Origin: Diphasiastrum complanatum
Lineage: Eukaryota; Streptophyta; Lycopodiopsida; Lycopodiales; Lycopodiaceae
Length of the DNA: 64,000 nucleotides
Assembly: GCA_029204225.1 (NCBI GenBank)
Contig: CM055106.1
Coordinates: 9,534,274-9,598,273 of the forward strand
Direction of reading: 5' to 3'
Shown here: piece by piece, positions 20,895-32,283 of the stretch
How positions within the stretch are numbered: the first letter of the stretch is position 1
Layout: every line of letters starts with the position of its first letter
Translations under genes and position numbers: made by a program
The notes under the pieces: generated by a model
Databases searched by the model: none
What the model was told of the DNA's origin: nothing
What the model saw: only the letters and a program-made list of their open reading frames with translations

Positions 20895-21077
20895 ATGGAA
20901 GCTGAAGACACGAAGACGCTCGAGCCACTTATAACGAAACGGAGTCGTGGGCTGGATGAGAAAGATTCGGGTGAACTTGCCATGTATATTGCATTAATAG
21001 AACATCTACACTGTACAGTTAGCGAGATCTCTAGAAGGAGAGTTTTGAGTGTAAGCGAGAGATCAGCCAACGAGCAT
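20895..21077 (+). CDS. Short frame, possibly the first exon of the MATE gene
   Basis: ATG 20895 opens MEAEDTKTLEPLITK, which resembles the acidic, Leu-Leu-containing cytoplasmic start of plant MATE proteins and lies upstream of the MATE exons in the same orientation. There is no membrane segment, and the expected first transmembrane helices are missing between here and 21664. It may be unrelated. Confidence 0.25.
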
Positions 21078-21664
21078 TGACCAAACGAGGTAGGGCATAA
21101 TCCAATAAAGATATCAAGACGTATGCATGTGATCTATAGCCTTATGAAGTGACCTATATAGCCTCCCGCTACCAAAAGTTATGCTGATTGTTGAAAGCTT
21201 GGTAATCATGTTAAGTCGCACTCATGCTGCGATCAGAATGAGTAACCCTTAGCTGCTAGTTGCCAGCCTCCGGTTTTTCAAAGATGGCATGGTACATATT
21301 TTTGCAAAAACGTACTTTCGCTCTTTATAACCTGCATACATCAAAGAAGCTGACGGTTTCATGTCAGATAGCGTATTCGTGTTTAATCCGGCACCTGTAT
21401 TGTGGTCCTCTTGCTAGCCATTCTGTATGTTTATAAAGTCTTAGTTTTACAATTTCATTGCGAGTAAGCTTTGTCAGAATTTACAAACATTGACAGTACT
21501 TGGAAAACGGTCTATATCAAAGTCAACATTCTATAACGGCGGAGTCTAAGCCTATGCTCAGAATGAGTTAGTGCATATGTAACTTATCTGTCCAGAAAAG
21601 GAGTTCTCAATGACCACACTCTCATTCACACCTGATTACTGTGTCGATCTTATCTATAGCTAGG
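21078..21664. other. No gene recognised
   Basis: Non-coding stretch leading to a splice-acceptor-like CTATAGCTAG at 21655-21664. The missing membrane exons of a MATE gene are not found here. Confidence 0.4.
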
Positions 21665-22669
21665 GATGGGAAGTGCTTTGGAGACACTTTGTGGGCAAGC
21701 TTATGGGGGCAAGCAATTTCATCTACTCGGAATATACATGCAACGAGCACTTATAGTTCTCAACTTGGCAGCCATTCTAATCAGTTTCATGTGGTTCTAC
21801 ATGGGAAAAATACTTCTGATGTTACACCAAGATCCAGCTATTGCTGCAAAAGCAGGGGAATATGCACGGTGGTTGATCCCTGGTTTGTTTTAGGGTTTAG
21901 GGTTTGTGAAATTTCTGCAAGCGCAAGCTGTTGTATTGCCAATGCTCCTATGCTCCTTCATAACTCTGCTTGTTCACATTCCGGTGTGTTACATTTTGGT
22001 TTTCAAGTTGGACATTGGGAATATAGGAGCTGCTCTAGCTTCAAGTTTGTCAGGCTGGTTAAATGTGGCACTATTATTGATGTATATAAGGTTCTCAAAG
22101 ACTTGCAGCAAAACTTGGATATCGTTTTCAAGGGAAGCATTTCATGATCTGAAAGGGTTTTTGAAGCTTGCAATCCATTCAGCCATGATGGTCTGGTAAG
22201 TTTAGAATATGCTAGTGATCCCTGCAATTTAATTAGAGTGCTGACTAAGCAACTCTCGTCTTCTCTCCAAGAAATCTGAGCTTTTGGTTTAGAAAGTATT
22301 GCTGCAGTTGCAGTACTCTAATTGAAATTAGAGTGCTGACTAAGCAACTCTCGTCTTCTCTCCAAGAAATCTGAGCTTTTGGTTTAGAAAGTATTGCTGC
22401 AGTTGCAGTACTGTGTGGTTCTGTACAGTCATTTTTCCTGTCTTGCATTTGATATATCCATACTCGAGTCATATTCAGTTGGAACTTGGAAGGAATCTTT
22501 TGAGTTGCTTTTGGCCCTAAAATCACAATCTCCTGTCATATTCAGCTTCCAAATGTGGCTTAGCTCGTTAGTGTGATGCAGTTTGGAATGGTGGGCTTTT
22601 GAAATGGCGCTTCTTTTTTCTGGGATGTTACCCAATCCACAGCTTGAAACATCAACCCTTTCTATCTGG
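21665..22669 (+). pseudogene. MATE (DTX-type) efflux transporter fragment
   Basis: Plant multidrug-and-toxin-extrusion proteins are membrane antiporters of about 480 residues in 12 helices; roughly 200 are present. The first exon reads GSALETLCGQAYGGKQ, ends of helices (LLMLHQDPAIAAKAGEYARWLIPGLF), then KFLQAQAVVLPMLL and GNIGAALASSLSGWLNV. A TAG at 21891-21893 lies inside TTTTAGGGTTTAGGGTTTG, which replaces the conserved AYGLLQ-type residues. The exon ends with a good donor (CTG|GTAAGT near 22196); the next exon at about 22580-22669 reads [19 protein letters not shown] and LETSTLSI, again with a donor after it. The N-terminal helices and the C-terminal half are missing. Confidence 0.85.
22231..22410. 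repeat. 95-bp tandem duplication in the MATE intron
   Basis: AATTAGAGTGCTGACTAAGC starts at 22231 and again at 22326; the two units agree almost completely to the CAGTTGCAGTACT near their ends. Confidence 0.9.
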
Positions 22670-23365
22670 TGAGGATCTTAATTTTGAAATCTGTCATTTA
22701 GTTTAATACACCCTGAATGTCTCCATTGTTTCGTGTGTTGGCATTTACAATTTTGAACATTAGGTATCACCCAAAATCATGGTTTTTTTTTGAGTTAATG
22801 CCAAAATTATACCCAAAAAAGTACAATAAAATGCATAATTTTAATAGATCCTTATACAAAAAATAGATTCTTATAAGTTTTTTTTACAAACTTCATAAAA
22901 CCATCATAATAAAAAATGAAAAAACATTTCAAGACAACACGTGATTTTTGAGAATCCAATGCCTCTTAATTTAGAACTTGACATAGTTTGGACACTCATT
23001 TTCAAATGATAAAGTGGAGGACCCATCTTCTTCATTAGAGTCGACTGACATATCTTCTTCAAAACAACGCCCAATGTTGACAAGAAACCTTATAAGTCAA
23101 CTTTGTTCTATTGTTCACGAGTTGATGATGATGGTTGTTGTATCAAGCCAAGTAGTTCTTTCAAAATAGCTATAGTTGACTTTCATAATTGATTAATCAT
23201 TGTTAACTCAAAATTAAAAGCCAAAACATCTGCATCCTCTAAATTCAAATTATCGACACTTGGTTGATTTTTTGGCAATCGCTTTCTCTTGCCCTTCGGA
23301 TCTACTTGTAACAATGCAAATTACTACCTTCCCAAAAAAAACATTTGTTTAAGTGGAGCGTAGCC
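22670..23365. other. No gene recognised
   Basis: AT-rich sequence after the last visible MATE exon. The following MATE exon was not found. The right end is the 41-bp repeat that flanks the next element. Confidence 0.4.
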
Positions 23366-23406
23366 AATGGACACGTAATACTTTTGTTTGATTACTGTTT
23401 TGAATG
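23366..23406 (+). repeat. 41-bp direct repeat, left copy
   Basis: AATGGACACGTAATAC onward matches 25311-25351 at 39 of 41 positions. Twelve bases separate it from the left LTR, so it is not an ordinary 5-bp target duplication. Confidence 0.85.
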
Positions 23407-23418
23407 GACACAGAATGA

Positions 23419-23652
23419 TGTTAGAAATCAATGATAAACTTGTTATTGTTTACTACGTACTTTACTATTGCCAACTGTTACCAGCTACAAGTAGCAGTAG
23501 GCTAGTCTATAGTCAACTACTAGTTTTCTCTCTCTATATTCAGGGTTCTCTTTCAGTTAGTGTGATAGAGTGATGGTGTGTTCTTCTTCTTCTTCTTCTT
23601 CATGGTAATTGCTTATGGTGAATGCTTGATAGTGTTTATCTGCTTATTTACA
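23419..23652 (+). repeat. Left LTR
   Basis: Starts TGTTAGAAATCAATG and ends TTATTTACA. It contains a CTT microsatellite (TTCTTCTTCTTCTTC) near 23583. Confidence 0.85.
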
Positions 23653-24848
23653 AGGTATCAGAGCTCAACAGTCCTGCGTGTCTGATCAATGGATACAGCT
23701 TGTCACAGGCTCCGCAATGAAGTGAGAAAGTCCTTCACAGGAGGTGAAAGCTTGGAAAGGCAAAAGTTGGAAGAAATCCTTCCCTGGTGCGTTTTGCAGG
23801 TTTTGGAGCTCAGAATCATCAGTGGGGAACTTAGACACAGTCCCGGAGGCATCAGAAAGGCCAGGGTAGCATCAGAGAGATTGAGAATCTGTTGAGTGGG
23901 GAAATTTTTACAGTACTTCTCAGTTTCTGTGAAAAAGTGCAAGTTTTCAAGAAGTTTCAATCAGAAAATTGCTCAATCAACTTGTGGGAACATTTTGTGC
24001 TGTCAGAAGTTTAGCAATACTGCTACTAGCAATTTGGAACTGTTCCTAGTTTATTTGGTGGAGATTCAAACAATTGTTTTTCATTTTTTGTGCATTTTTG
24101 CTTGAAGTAGCTTTGTAAAAAAAAATTAGTTGAATATCATGCACTCAGCAATGCTACATAGGAAGCGATATGGTTACAAAGATTGCTTGTTGATTTAGAT
24201 CAACCATAGGTGGATGCGACTACTATCTCTTGCGATGAATGCTTGATGGTGTTTATCTGCTTATTTACAGGGTATCAGAGCTCAACAGTCTTGCGTGTCT
24301 GATCAATGGATACAGCTTGTCACAGGCTCCGCAATGAAGTGAGAAAGTCCTTCACAGGAGGTGAAAGCTTGGAAAGGCAAAAGTTGGAAGAAATCCTTCC
24401 CTGGTGCGTTTTGCAGGTTTTGGAGCTCAAAATCATCAGTGGGGAACTTAGACACAGTCCCGGAGGCATCAGAAAGGCCAGGGTAGCATCATATAGATTG
24501 AGAATCTGTTGAGTGGGGAGATTTTTACAGTACTTCCCAGTTTTTGTGGAAAAGTACAAGTTTTCAAGAAGTTTCAATCAAAAAATTGCTCAATCAACTT
24601 GTGGGGAACATTTTGTGCTGTTAGAAGTTTAGCAATACTGCTACTAGCAATTTGGAACTGTTTCTAGTTCATTTGGTGGAGATTCGAACAATTGTTTTCC
24701 ATTTTTTGTGCATTTTTGCTTGAAGTAGCCTTGTAAAAGAAAATTAGTTGAATATCATGCACTCAACAATGCTACATAGGAAGCGATATGGTTACAAAGA
24801 TTGCTTGTTGATTTAGATCAACTATAGGTGGATGCGACTACTATCTCT
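23615..24848 (+). repeat. 617-bp tandem duplication of LTR end plus leader
   Basis: Unit 1 about 23615-24232, unit 2 about 24233-24848, at high identity. Each holds the last 40 bp of the LTR, the primer site and a 68-codon frame starting at 23689 and 24306 (TACHRLRNEVRKSF, then ISGELRHSPGGIRKAR). The same frame, differently mutated, lies at 52447-52648. Whether it is translated is unknown; it does not resemble gag. Confidence 0.85.
23653..23664 (+). other. Primer binding site, degenerate
   Basis: AGGTATCAGAGC, one base from the tRNA-Met type; a second version, GGGTATCAGAGC, lies at 24270-24281 in the duplicated unit. Confidence 0.75.
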
Positions 24849-24850
24849 TG

Positions 24851-24991
24851 CGACAACCAAAGCTGCATTCACTTTGTCAAAAATCCAGTTTTACATGCTC
24901 GAACTAAGCACATCGAAATACATTATCACTTTGTTCGAGAGAAAATACTTGATGGAGCCATTGATCTTGTTTTTTGTAAGATCAAGTGACA
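24851..24991 (+). pseudogene. C-terminus of copia RNase H
   Basis: NPVLHARTKHIEIHYHF and VREKILDGAIDL are the last conserved block of the copia RNase H domain. The frame ends with TGA in AAGATCAAGTGA near 24990. Everything upstream is deleted. Confidence 0.85.
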
Positions 24992-25080
24992 AATATTTTT
25001 ACTAAGTTATTAGATAGATGTAAATTTGAAAAGTTTCATATTCTATTAGGAATAGAAGAATGTAATTTTATCATTGACAA

Positions 25081-25310
25081 TGTTAGAAATCAATGATAAA
25101 CTTGTTACTGTTTACTACGTGCTTTTCTGTTGCCAGTTGTAAGTAGCTATAGGCTAGTCTATAGTCAACTACTAGTTTTCTTTCTCTATATTCAGGGTTC
25201 ATTGTACTCTCTTTCAGTTAGTGTGATAGAGTGATGGTGTGTTCTTCTTCTTCTTCTTCATGGTGATTGTTTATGGTGAATGCTTGATAGTGTATATCTG
25301 CTTATTTATA
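25081..25310 (+). repeat. Right LTR
   Basis: TGTTAGAAATCAATG to TTATTTATA; the last bases are TA rather than CA. The 41-bp repeat follows at once. Confidence 0.85.
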
Positions 25311-25351
25311 AATGGACATGTAATACTTTTGTTTGATTACTATTTTGAATG
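25311..25351 (+). repeat. 41-bp direct repeat, right copy
   Basis: Matches 23366-23406 with two differences (CACG/CATG and ACTG/ACTA). Confidence 0.85.
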
Positions 25352-28300
25352 AACTCAAGCACTTTGGCAATCCAAAATAGATGTCTTTCATTATTTTTAA
25401 AAGCTAGAAGTACAACAAGACTTCATATTCGAATTTCAGTCAAATTACCACACCACTACATTTTTGTAACTTTTACAATTTGCCTATTCTTTCTTGAGTC
25501 CACATACAACCTTTTTTCAATCTACAAAAACATGATTTGTAATACACTCCACATTATTTGTGAATTATCAAATCGTTCTTATGTTTTAATTTTTAATTAT
25601 ATTTTTTAAAATTTTTATTTGAATATCTAATATGAATATTTAAACTCCTAAGTATTTATTTTTTTAATTTAATTTAAAAAAATTTACTTATTTAAATTTT
25701 AAATTTTTAATTTTTTCACTTTTAAAATTTTAATTTTTTTTACTTTTAAAATTTAAAAATTTTAATCTCTTTTATAAGTTTTACAATCTAGAAGATTTTA
25801 TTTAAATTTTTTGATTTTTACGATTTCTTAATGTTTTATTGTTTTAATATTTATAATATTTATGATTTTATGATTTTTTTTGTAATTTTATAATTGTAAC
25901 TCTAATGTTTTGATTTTTTGAATTTTTGAATTTTGAATTTTTGAATTTTTTGAATTTTTGAATTTTTTGAATTTTTTTAAGTTTTTTAAAACTTTCATGT
26001 CAGCTCTTTTGCTATATTGAACATAGCAATAGAATGAACATGAAATTTTTTTTTGCTATGCGCATAACAAAGGTTTTCTTGCTATGCTCAACATAGGAAT
26101 GAGCATGGGTCTTTATTGCTTTTGTCAACAACTTTGTATACAAAGTGTAGTTATGTTCAACATTTTCGTGCTCATCAAAGCGCGTGCGCGACATTATCGA
26201 TTTTTCATCTCCTGCTCGCAGTACCCGCCATCGTGCCACCCACCCCATCACCGATCTCATTGCCACCGCCTCTGCATACACCATCCCTTCCTCTTCCACC
26301 GCCCCTTCCATCACCATTGATTCATTTGTCCCTCTTACAGCCATGGATTCTACAACCACCCCCTCTATCACCACCCCTCACAACGTCTCCATTCTTCCTC
26401 CATCCATCAACCCTCAAGATTTCCAACTCTCCCCAGGCACCCTAGCTCTAATGAACTTGATCCACTTCACGCTTCTCCAATCTCCTCTACCAATATCTTT
26501 GACACAACCTTGGGATTTCTCATGCCTCCCATTCTCCCTTCGTTTGAACAACACATCTCTCAATCTATTCACATTGCTATTGCCATCCCTATCCCTCCAT
26601 TGTGGATGTCGAGTCTGACAACCCTTGGATAATGACGCATTCATGATTATTAAATATATACAATCCCCACAACGTGCTGACCCCCACAACAACTATAGGA
26701 CCTTGTGCAAGCGGAAGAGCTTATAGAAGAGGAAGAAAAAGTGGAAATCGAGTCTCAAACCAGCCAGCCAATACATCAACACCGACTGCCCCATGAGAAT
26801 CTATTCAGTCTGTTAGTGGAGACTGAATCACAAAAGAAAAATAAGAATTAGATGTTGAAATTAATCAATTCAACCAAATCTAGATTGATTGGATCTAGCT
26901 CTCGAGCTATAGACAACTAGTGAAATCTAACTTGTATTAGGAGTTTGTCATATACGATAATGATATGCCCTTAAGTGATAGCCTCGCAAGGGGCATAGGA
27001 CACAGGTTTGGACATTGGTCTGGTGTTATCGACATATATTTGTGCATGCGTCACCATCCTAAGTGGTCATGGTGAGACCGTGCTTGATGAGACCAACTAT
27101 GTTATGCATATATAGTGGTGGGACTTCCCCTTTACCATTCACTCAGTATACCCGGGAGTTGGTAGATGGAGAGAACATGCAATATCCTGGATGTATCTCC
27201 AAGCCAGAAGATGTATGCTAGAGAGAGCCAAGGGTGATGGCTGGTGGTATGGGAGACCAACTATTGTCGGAGACTTTATTGGGCGTGATGGTGTGGGTAG
27301 GGCATGGGGGTGGGTCGACAGTGACCCTACGGATGGGTGGATACAATGTGTCGTCACTTATATGGGGTGTGTGTCAACCTTCAAAGCAATCGAATATGGG
27401 ATCATAACATTTGGCATGAGAGCCGTCGATTCCTTTGTTAGGTGCAGACATTCCCTTGTTGCTTTTTTGGTTTATAAGTTCGTTTATGGAATGTGGCTGC
27501 AATTTTTTAAAACCATTAACCTTTTTCAAGTTGATTCTTGAAAAGTTTGAGTATGGTTTCTTGATGAAAATTAGTTTTTTGCATAAATTGGTGTCAAGGA
27601 TCTTACTAGCAATATAGTCAGCTAATTTGCAAGCAATCAATCATACAAATAACCAAAGATCACTCCACAACCCAAGGGAAAACACTTTGAACTATATTCA
27701 CAAAAACACTTAAGAGTACATATACACAATCTCATTTTTTGGGTACCGCGGCATGGCAGTTCAGTCCTTGTTACGGGACGCGTGTCCCGACTTTACTCTA
27801 CATGTGCCATTAAACTGACACTCATGCAAACTGTTACATAGATAGTAAAAACTCAAAAACACTTTTAAAATTGGAAAGGCATGGAATCGTAAGAGAAACT
27901 TGGGCTTACTTATTCTAACACTCTCCCTTAAGCCCTACTTTATTTTTCTTACAAAGAGATTTTTTCTAAAAAAAACTCAAACTTATCAGTACTTAAAGCT
28001 GTAGTGAGTATGAAACTTTTTCTACGGATGGATTTGATGAGATCTAGCTACCGATGATGGTTGTGAGGGTTATTCTTGTGAAGGTTCGACTGGCAAGGTT
28101 GTTTGTACTATTTGGTAGTCAAAAGACCCGATTTTTTGTAGATGGCTGGGAATGAACTCTTGCCCTCTTGGATTGGGCTTTGTTTTGATTGGCGATGGTT
28201 AATTCTCACTAGTGTGAAAGTTATAGGTGTGTGAAAGGTTATAGCCAAAAATTTAAGTTTTTCTTACAAATTTATCAAAACTTCTTATGAACTCTTGCCG

Positions 28301-29880
28301 GCTTGGCCTTATATGAAAAAGGACTTTCTGAGCACAATGGACAAGCTTGCAAAGGTTACTTCTACGAGGATTTATTGATTTGGCAAAAACTTCAGTTTCC
28401 TCAGTAAAATTACTTGGAAAACTTTGGAACTCTCGTACAGCTTATTGAAGCAATAAGAACTCTCGCAGACTCATCCGTAAGCTACACTTAGTGTGAGGAA
28501 GCTTCAACAAGAGTGGTGAAGGTTAGTTGCAACAAAAACTTGGAAAATTGGGGTCTGCGAGGGTTTTGGATAAGAATAGCACTTTTTGGAGCTGAGGAAT
28601 CTTCTTAGGACATTAGTACAAGGGCACTCTCGCAAACTCGTCTGTAAGCTTGTTTTAGTGAGAGCTAGTTTTTGTAGGAGCAGCGAAGGTTTTTGAGCAG
28701 TTTAGAAATTGTTTTTAGTTTTACAAGGGTTTTTTGAATTTTTATGGTTTTTTCCAATGTCATGCGATCTGGGTGAGAAGTAACTCTCGGCGCCTTCTAT
28801 GTAGGACTGGAACAGTTCTCAGTTTTCTGTCAGTTAGGCAAAGGTTAGTTTCCAGTGGTTTTTTTTTCTGAATCTAATCTAACAGTTTTTTGGCCACTTT
28901 TCCTTCAAAAAATGTAGATTTTTAAGTTTTTTGGATTTTTTGTGTGCTGGAGGCTGGTTTAGGCCTCCTCTACATTCAAACACCTCCTCCGCTAGCTTGC
29001 AATAGATCAACAACAAAGAAAGCAAAAAATTACACTAAACTACTACCAAATTCATCTCTAACTCACTAGAAATGGAAAAAATAGCTCTAAAAACAATCAA
29101 ACAACTAAAAGAGTTAGTAGCCTATATCTCCAACAATGGTGCCACTATTGGGTGTAGATCTAGATGGTGAGCAGCCCCTTTGCCTGTCAAAATGGGTTAG
29201 AATGCTAGGATATAGAGCTCTAACTTGGATTTAGTAGTAAACTTAGTTGTCCCCTAATTTTTCCACTACCTTTCCACTAACACTATCCTCCTACTAATCC
29301 ACAAAAGTATGAGATAGAAGAGAATAAAAGAGAGAGGGAGAGAAAGGTTAGCTCATACGCTCTTGCTACTATTCTAATGAAAAGCCAATAAAAACTCATA
29401 TACAATGAACATAGCAAAAACATAAGAAATTGCAAGCATACACAACATTAGAATTATAAAGAAAAGCACATGAGAATGTTTGAGTAGTCAAAATGGTAGA
29501 GTTTACTCATCTCAATTAAGCATGGAAAAATGAGTACATGAAATGCTTTTTTATTCTTGGGGAGGCCTTTGCCCCTTTGCTACTAATTGGCTACTTGGGA
29601 GTGGCAAGGATTGAAATCCAAGCCTTTCATAGAAAACACAAAAATCTTATGGCGCACAAAGTAGCACATCTCACCTACCCCCACTTTGACTTCGACTCAA
29701 CCTTAGAAATTTGTAACTTATACTTTGGGCTTTTTCTATTATTTTATTTACAAGGCCCAAGTTTATTTTATCCCTAGTTACAATAACTTACACTTTACAA
29801 ATGTGCTCATTGGGGTTTGGGCTTAGACGCCCCTAACTTTTATTATTTTTGATGGGCCCATTCTTCCCAGATTAGCAGCT
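25352..29880. other. No gene recognised; low-complexity and unassigned sequence
   Basis: From 25590 to 26000 the sequence is almost pure A/T, with GAATTTTT repeats at about 25915-25980. At 26200-26620 a C-rich stretch would encode Pro/Ser/Thr-rich frames in several readings, which I take as composition rather than a gene. A Trp-rich 117-codon frame at 27191-27541 has no recognised motif. At 27776-27789 GGGAC and GTCCC form a small hairpin. At 28380-28690 ACTCTCGCA(G/A)ACTCGTC-like phrases recur. The part near 29880 may be leader of the gypsy fragment that follows, but no primer site was found. Confidence 0.4.
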
Positions 29881-31332
29881 GTGCAACAAGAGGTAGAACC
29901 AAAACCAGCACCAATGGATCCAATGGGCCAACCAGTACCTATCGCACCCATGCATGCAGTTCGAAGAGCACCACAGATGGAGATACCAAAATACGACGGA
30001 TCCTTAGATCTCATCCGATTCCTCCAGATCTACGAGCAAGCTTGTGAAATCTACGGTGAACGGACACCTGTAGAGAAGCTGATGCTATTCCCTATGTCCT
30101 TAATTGCAATGGCTCAGAATTGGTTTTTCAACCTGTCAGAGGAAGAGAAATCCACCTTGGAAGCGGTTAAAGCGGCTCTCATTACGCGCTTTAAACCAAG
30201 AAAGTTCTTGGAAGACCCGTTTCTCCTGCTAAGCAAAGTCAAGATGGGAAAACGAGAAAGGTTCCGAGACTATATTGAACGGGTCAAACATCTACGATCT
30301 GAGTGTAGTGTAGCCCTGACTCCCGATCATGCGGTGATCATGTGGTTCCTAGCCGGGTTACCATGAAGCATCAGAAGTGAACTGAAAAGACGAGAGCAGT
30401 ACGCTACTCTGCAAGAAGCTATGGAAGATGCCATCAAGGAAGAGGATGAGGGATCTGATGACAAATATCCTTCCACCCACACTCCTACTCCCTCGATCGC
30501 ATCATCATCATCAAACGCATCTGCTCTATCCACAGAACTGTTGTTGGAGCAAATGACAAAATTACACAAACAGCAGATGGAGCAACTTACGGCGCAGTTC
30601 GACTAGAAACTGAATGCCTTACAAGGAACTGTAGCAGTAGCTCCACATCAACCGGAATCAACCCAGCTGTAGTATCCTCGACGAGAAAATGTATGGTGTT
30701 CAGTATGCACGCAAAACCATACAACGAACGAGTGTCCAGTCCTAAAGCAAAATATGAGACTGACACATAGATTTTGCCATCTGTGCAATGCAACATCGCA
30801 CAATACGACATTTTGCTCATTTAATCCCAGGGTTGTTTAACAGAAGAGAAGTCCTTATCAGACTTCGTATCCTTATCATCAAGGGGCACCTAATGAGGCA
30901 CCAAGGTACGGCACACCCAATCAACCACAATGCATGGCCTTACCTGCTCCACCAGGGCCAGCCAATCAACAAGTGGCCCATGTAAACCTGACAGCAACAG
31001 AAGAAGAATTGCTAATATCACCTCAACCTGAGCAGCAGCAGTGGTACGGACCAGATGAACCATTTATGGATCCTGTTATAAATGAATATGTTTCGGCGTA
31101 TGCAGCTCAAACTCAACGTCAAGGTGGAAGAAATTATGGCTGCTACGGGTGCGGCGAGGGACACAGAATTGCAGAATGTCCCTATAAAGGACAATATACA
31201 ACCTCCTGCCGGGATTGCGGTTATGGACATTGTTTCAAGAATTGTCCATTTAAATCTGGAACCAGTGCACCTCTTAATTTCATTTCCATACAACAATCAA
31301 CAGTTCCAACAGGGATGCCATCGAAAGGATGA
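29881..31332 (+). pseudogene. Ty3/gypsy gag with four zinc knuckles
   Basis: The capsid-like region reads MEIPKYDGSLDLIRFLQIYE, NWFFNLSEEEK and FRDYIERVKHLRSEC, typical of gypsy gag. Four CCHC knuckles follow: CSVCTQNHTTNEC, CHLCNATSHNTTFC, CYGCGEGHRIAEC and CRDCGYGHCFKNC; one or two are usual. Stops lie after MWFLAGLP (TGA 30364), at 30603 and at further points. A related gag lies at 49572-51180. Confidence 0.8.
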
Positions 31333-31383
31333 CACGACTACGCTCCTGTATTAGCTGTTACATGAGCACAGAAGAGGAAGGAA

Positions 31384-32283
31384 GTGGCTCCCTCACCACC
31401 ACCATCAGTCACTGACGACCAACCCTCAACTTCAGTGCCATATCCAAATGTGAGAGAAGAGACTGAAAGGCTCACACTCTTGTTGTCAAGCCACGTTAGT
31501 TTACCCCTCAGGGAACTACTGCAGATTTCACCACAAGTGAAAAGCTTTTTAGCTGAATGGGCCAAGGTGGATGAGAAGCCAGTAGCGCCTGAGCCCATCT
31601 ATTGTGCGGGCTTTGATGAAACAAGTAACGTCCTCCACATCGGAGCAGCATGGGAAAGTGAGGAACACAACATCACTTTGCCAATCAAACACAAGAGATA
31701 CGAGGACGAGGCGACAGTGGTAGATGGAGGATCAAGTGTCAATCTAATCTCCACTACTTTATACGAAAAATGGGGATTTCAAGGATTGAAGCCAGCCAGA
31801 TTCGCCATCAAGCTAGCAGATCAATCCTGTGTGAAACCAAAAGGTGTAGTTGCTGATATTCCCGTAAAGATAGCAGGCATGCAGTATGTGATTACTTTTG
31901 TGGCCATGGATATACCTGAATCTCCATCTGCATACTGTATTTTACTGGGAAGACCATGGTTGAGGGCTGCGCAAGTAGTACACAACTGGGGTACATGGAA
32001 ACTCACCTTCGAGAACAGAGAACAGGCTGTAAAGGTAGATCCAACCACATGGGCGATGAAACCTATTGCACCCAAAGCTGATGACGGATCATCCATGACA
32101 GATCATACGATTGACAGCCCAAGGCCAACCAAGGGAGGTCACTATCATTCAAAGACGAATGTCATGAGATGGACAGATGCATTAGCAACTATTGACTTCC
32201 AGACATGTGGGTCTTCTCCTCGTCTACTCATCATGCATGTCCTACATAACATGTATACATGGACCTCCAATATCCACATTTGA
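31384..32283 (+). pseudogene. Ty3/gypsy aspartic protease region
   Basis: An open frame of about 300 codons from the end of the gag region, without a conventional start of its own. The retropepsin-like core reads TVVDGGSSVNLISTTLYEKW, where the usual DSGSS is DGGSS, followed by the flap region and LLGRPWLRAA, the conserved protease C-terminal block. No reverse transcriptase follows; the frame ends at 32283 in unrelated sequence. The core is uninterrupted, unlike its gag. Confidence 0.8.

Larger units (their letters stand above)
23419..25310 (+). mobile_element. Internally deleted LTR element with duplicated leader
   Basis: LTR (234 bp), degenerate primer site, a leader duplicated in tandem with a 617-bp period, the last codons of a copia RNase H, and a 230-bp right LTR. 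Gag, protease, integrase and RT are gone. The RNase H remnant (NPVLHARTKHIEIHYHF) shows that the parent was Ty1/copia. A related LTR plus leader lies at 52143-52790. Confidence 0.8.

Noticed and set aside
21641-22147. 168-codon Ser/Cys-rich frame
   Set aside because: Shadow of the MATE exon in another frame.
26012-26618. Overlapping Pro-, Ser- and Val-rich frames on both strands
   Set aside because: Open in several frames at once because of C-rich composition; no motif and no splice structure supports a gene.
28725-28960. T-rich stretch as a terminator or 3' end
   Set aside because: No gene is recognised upstream and such T runs are common in this AT-rich sequence.
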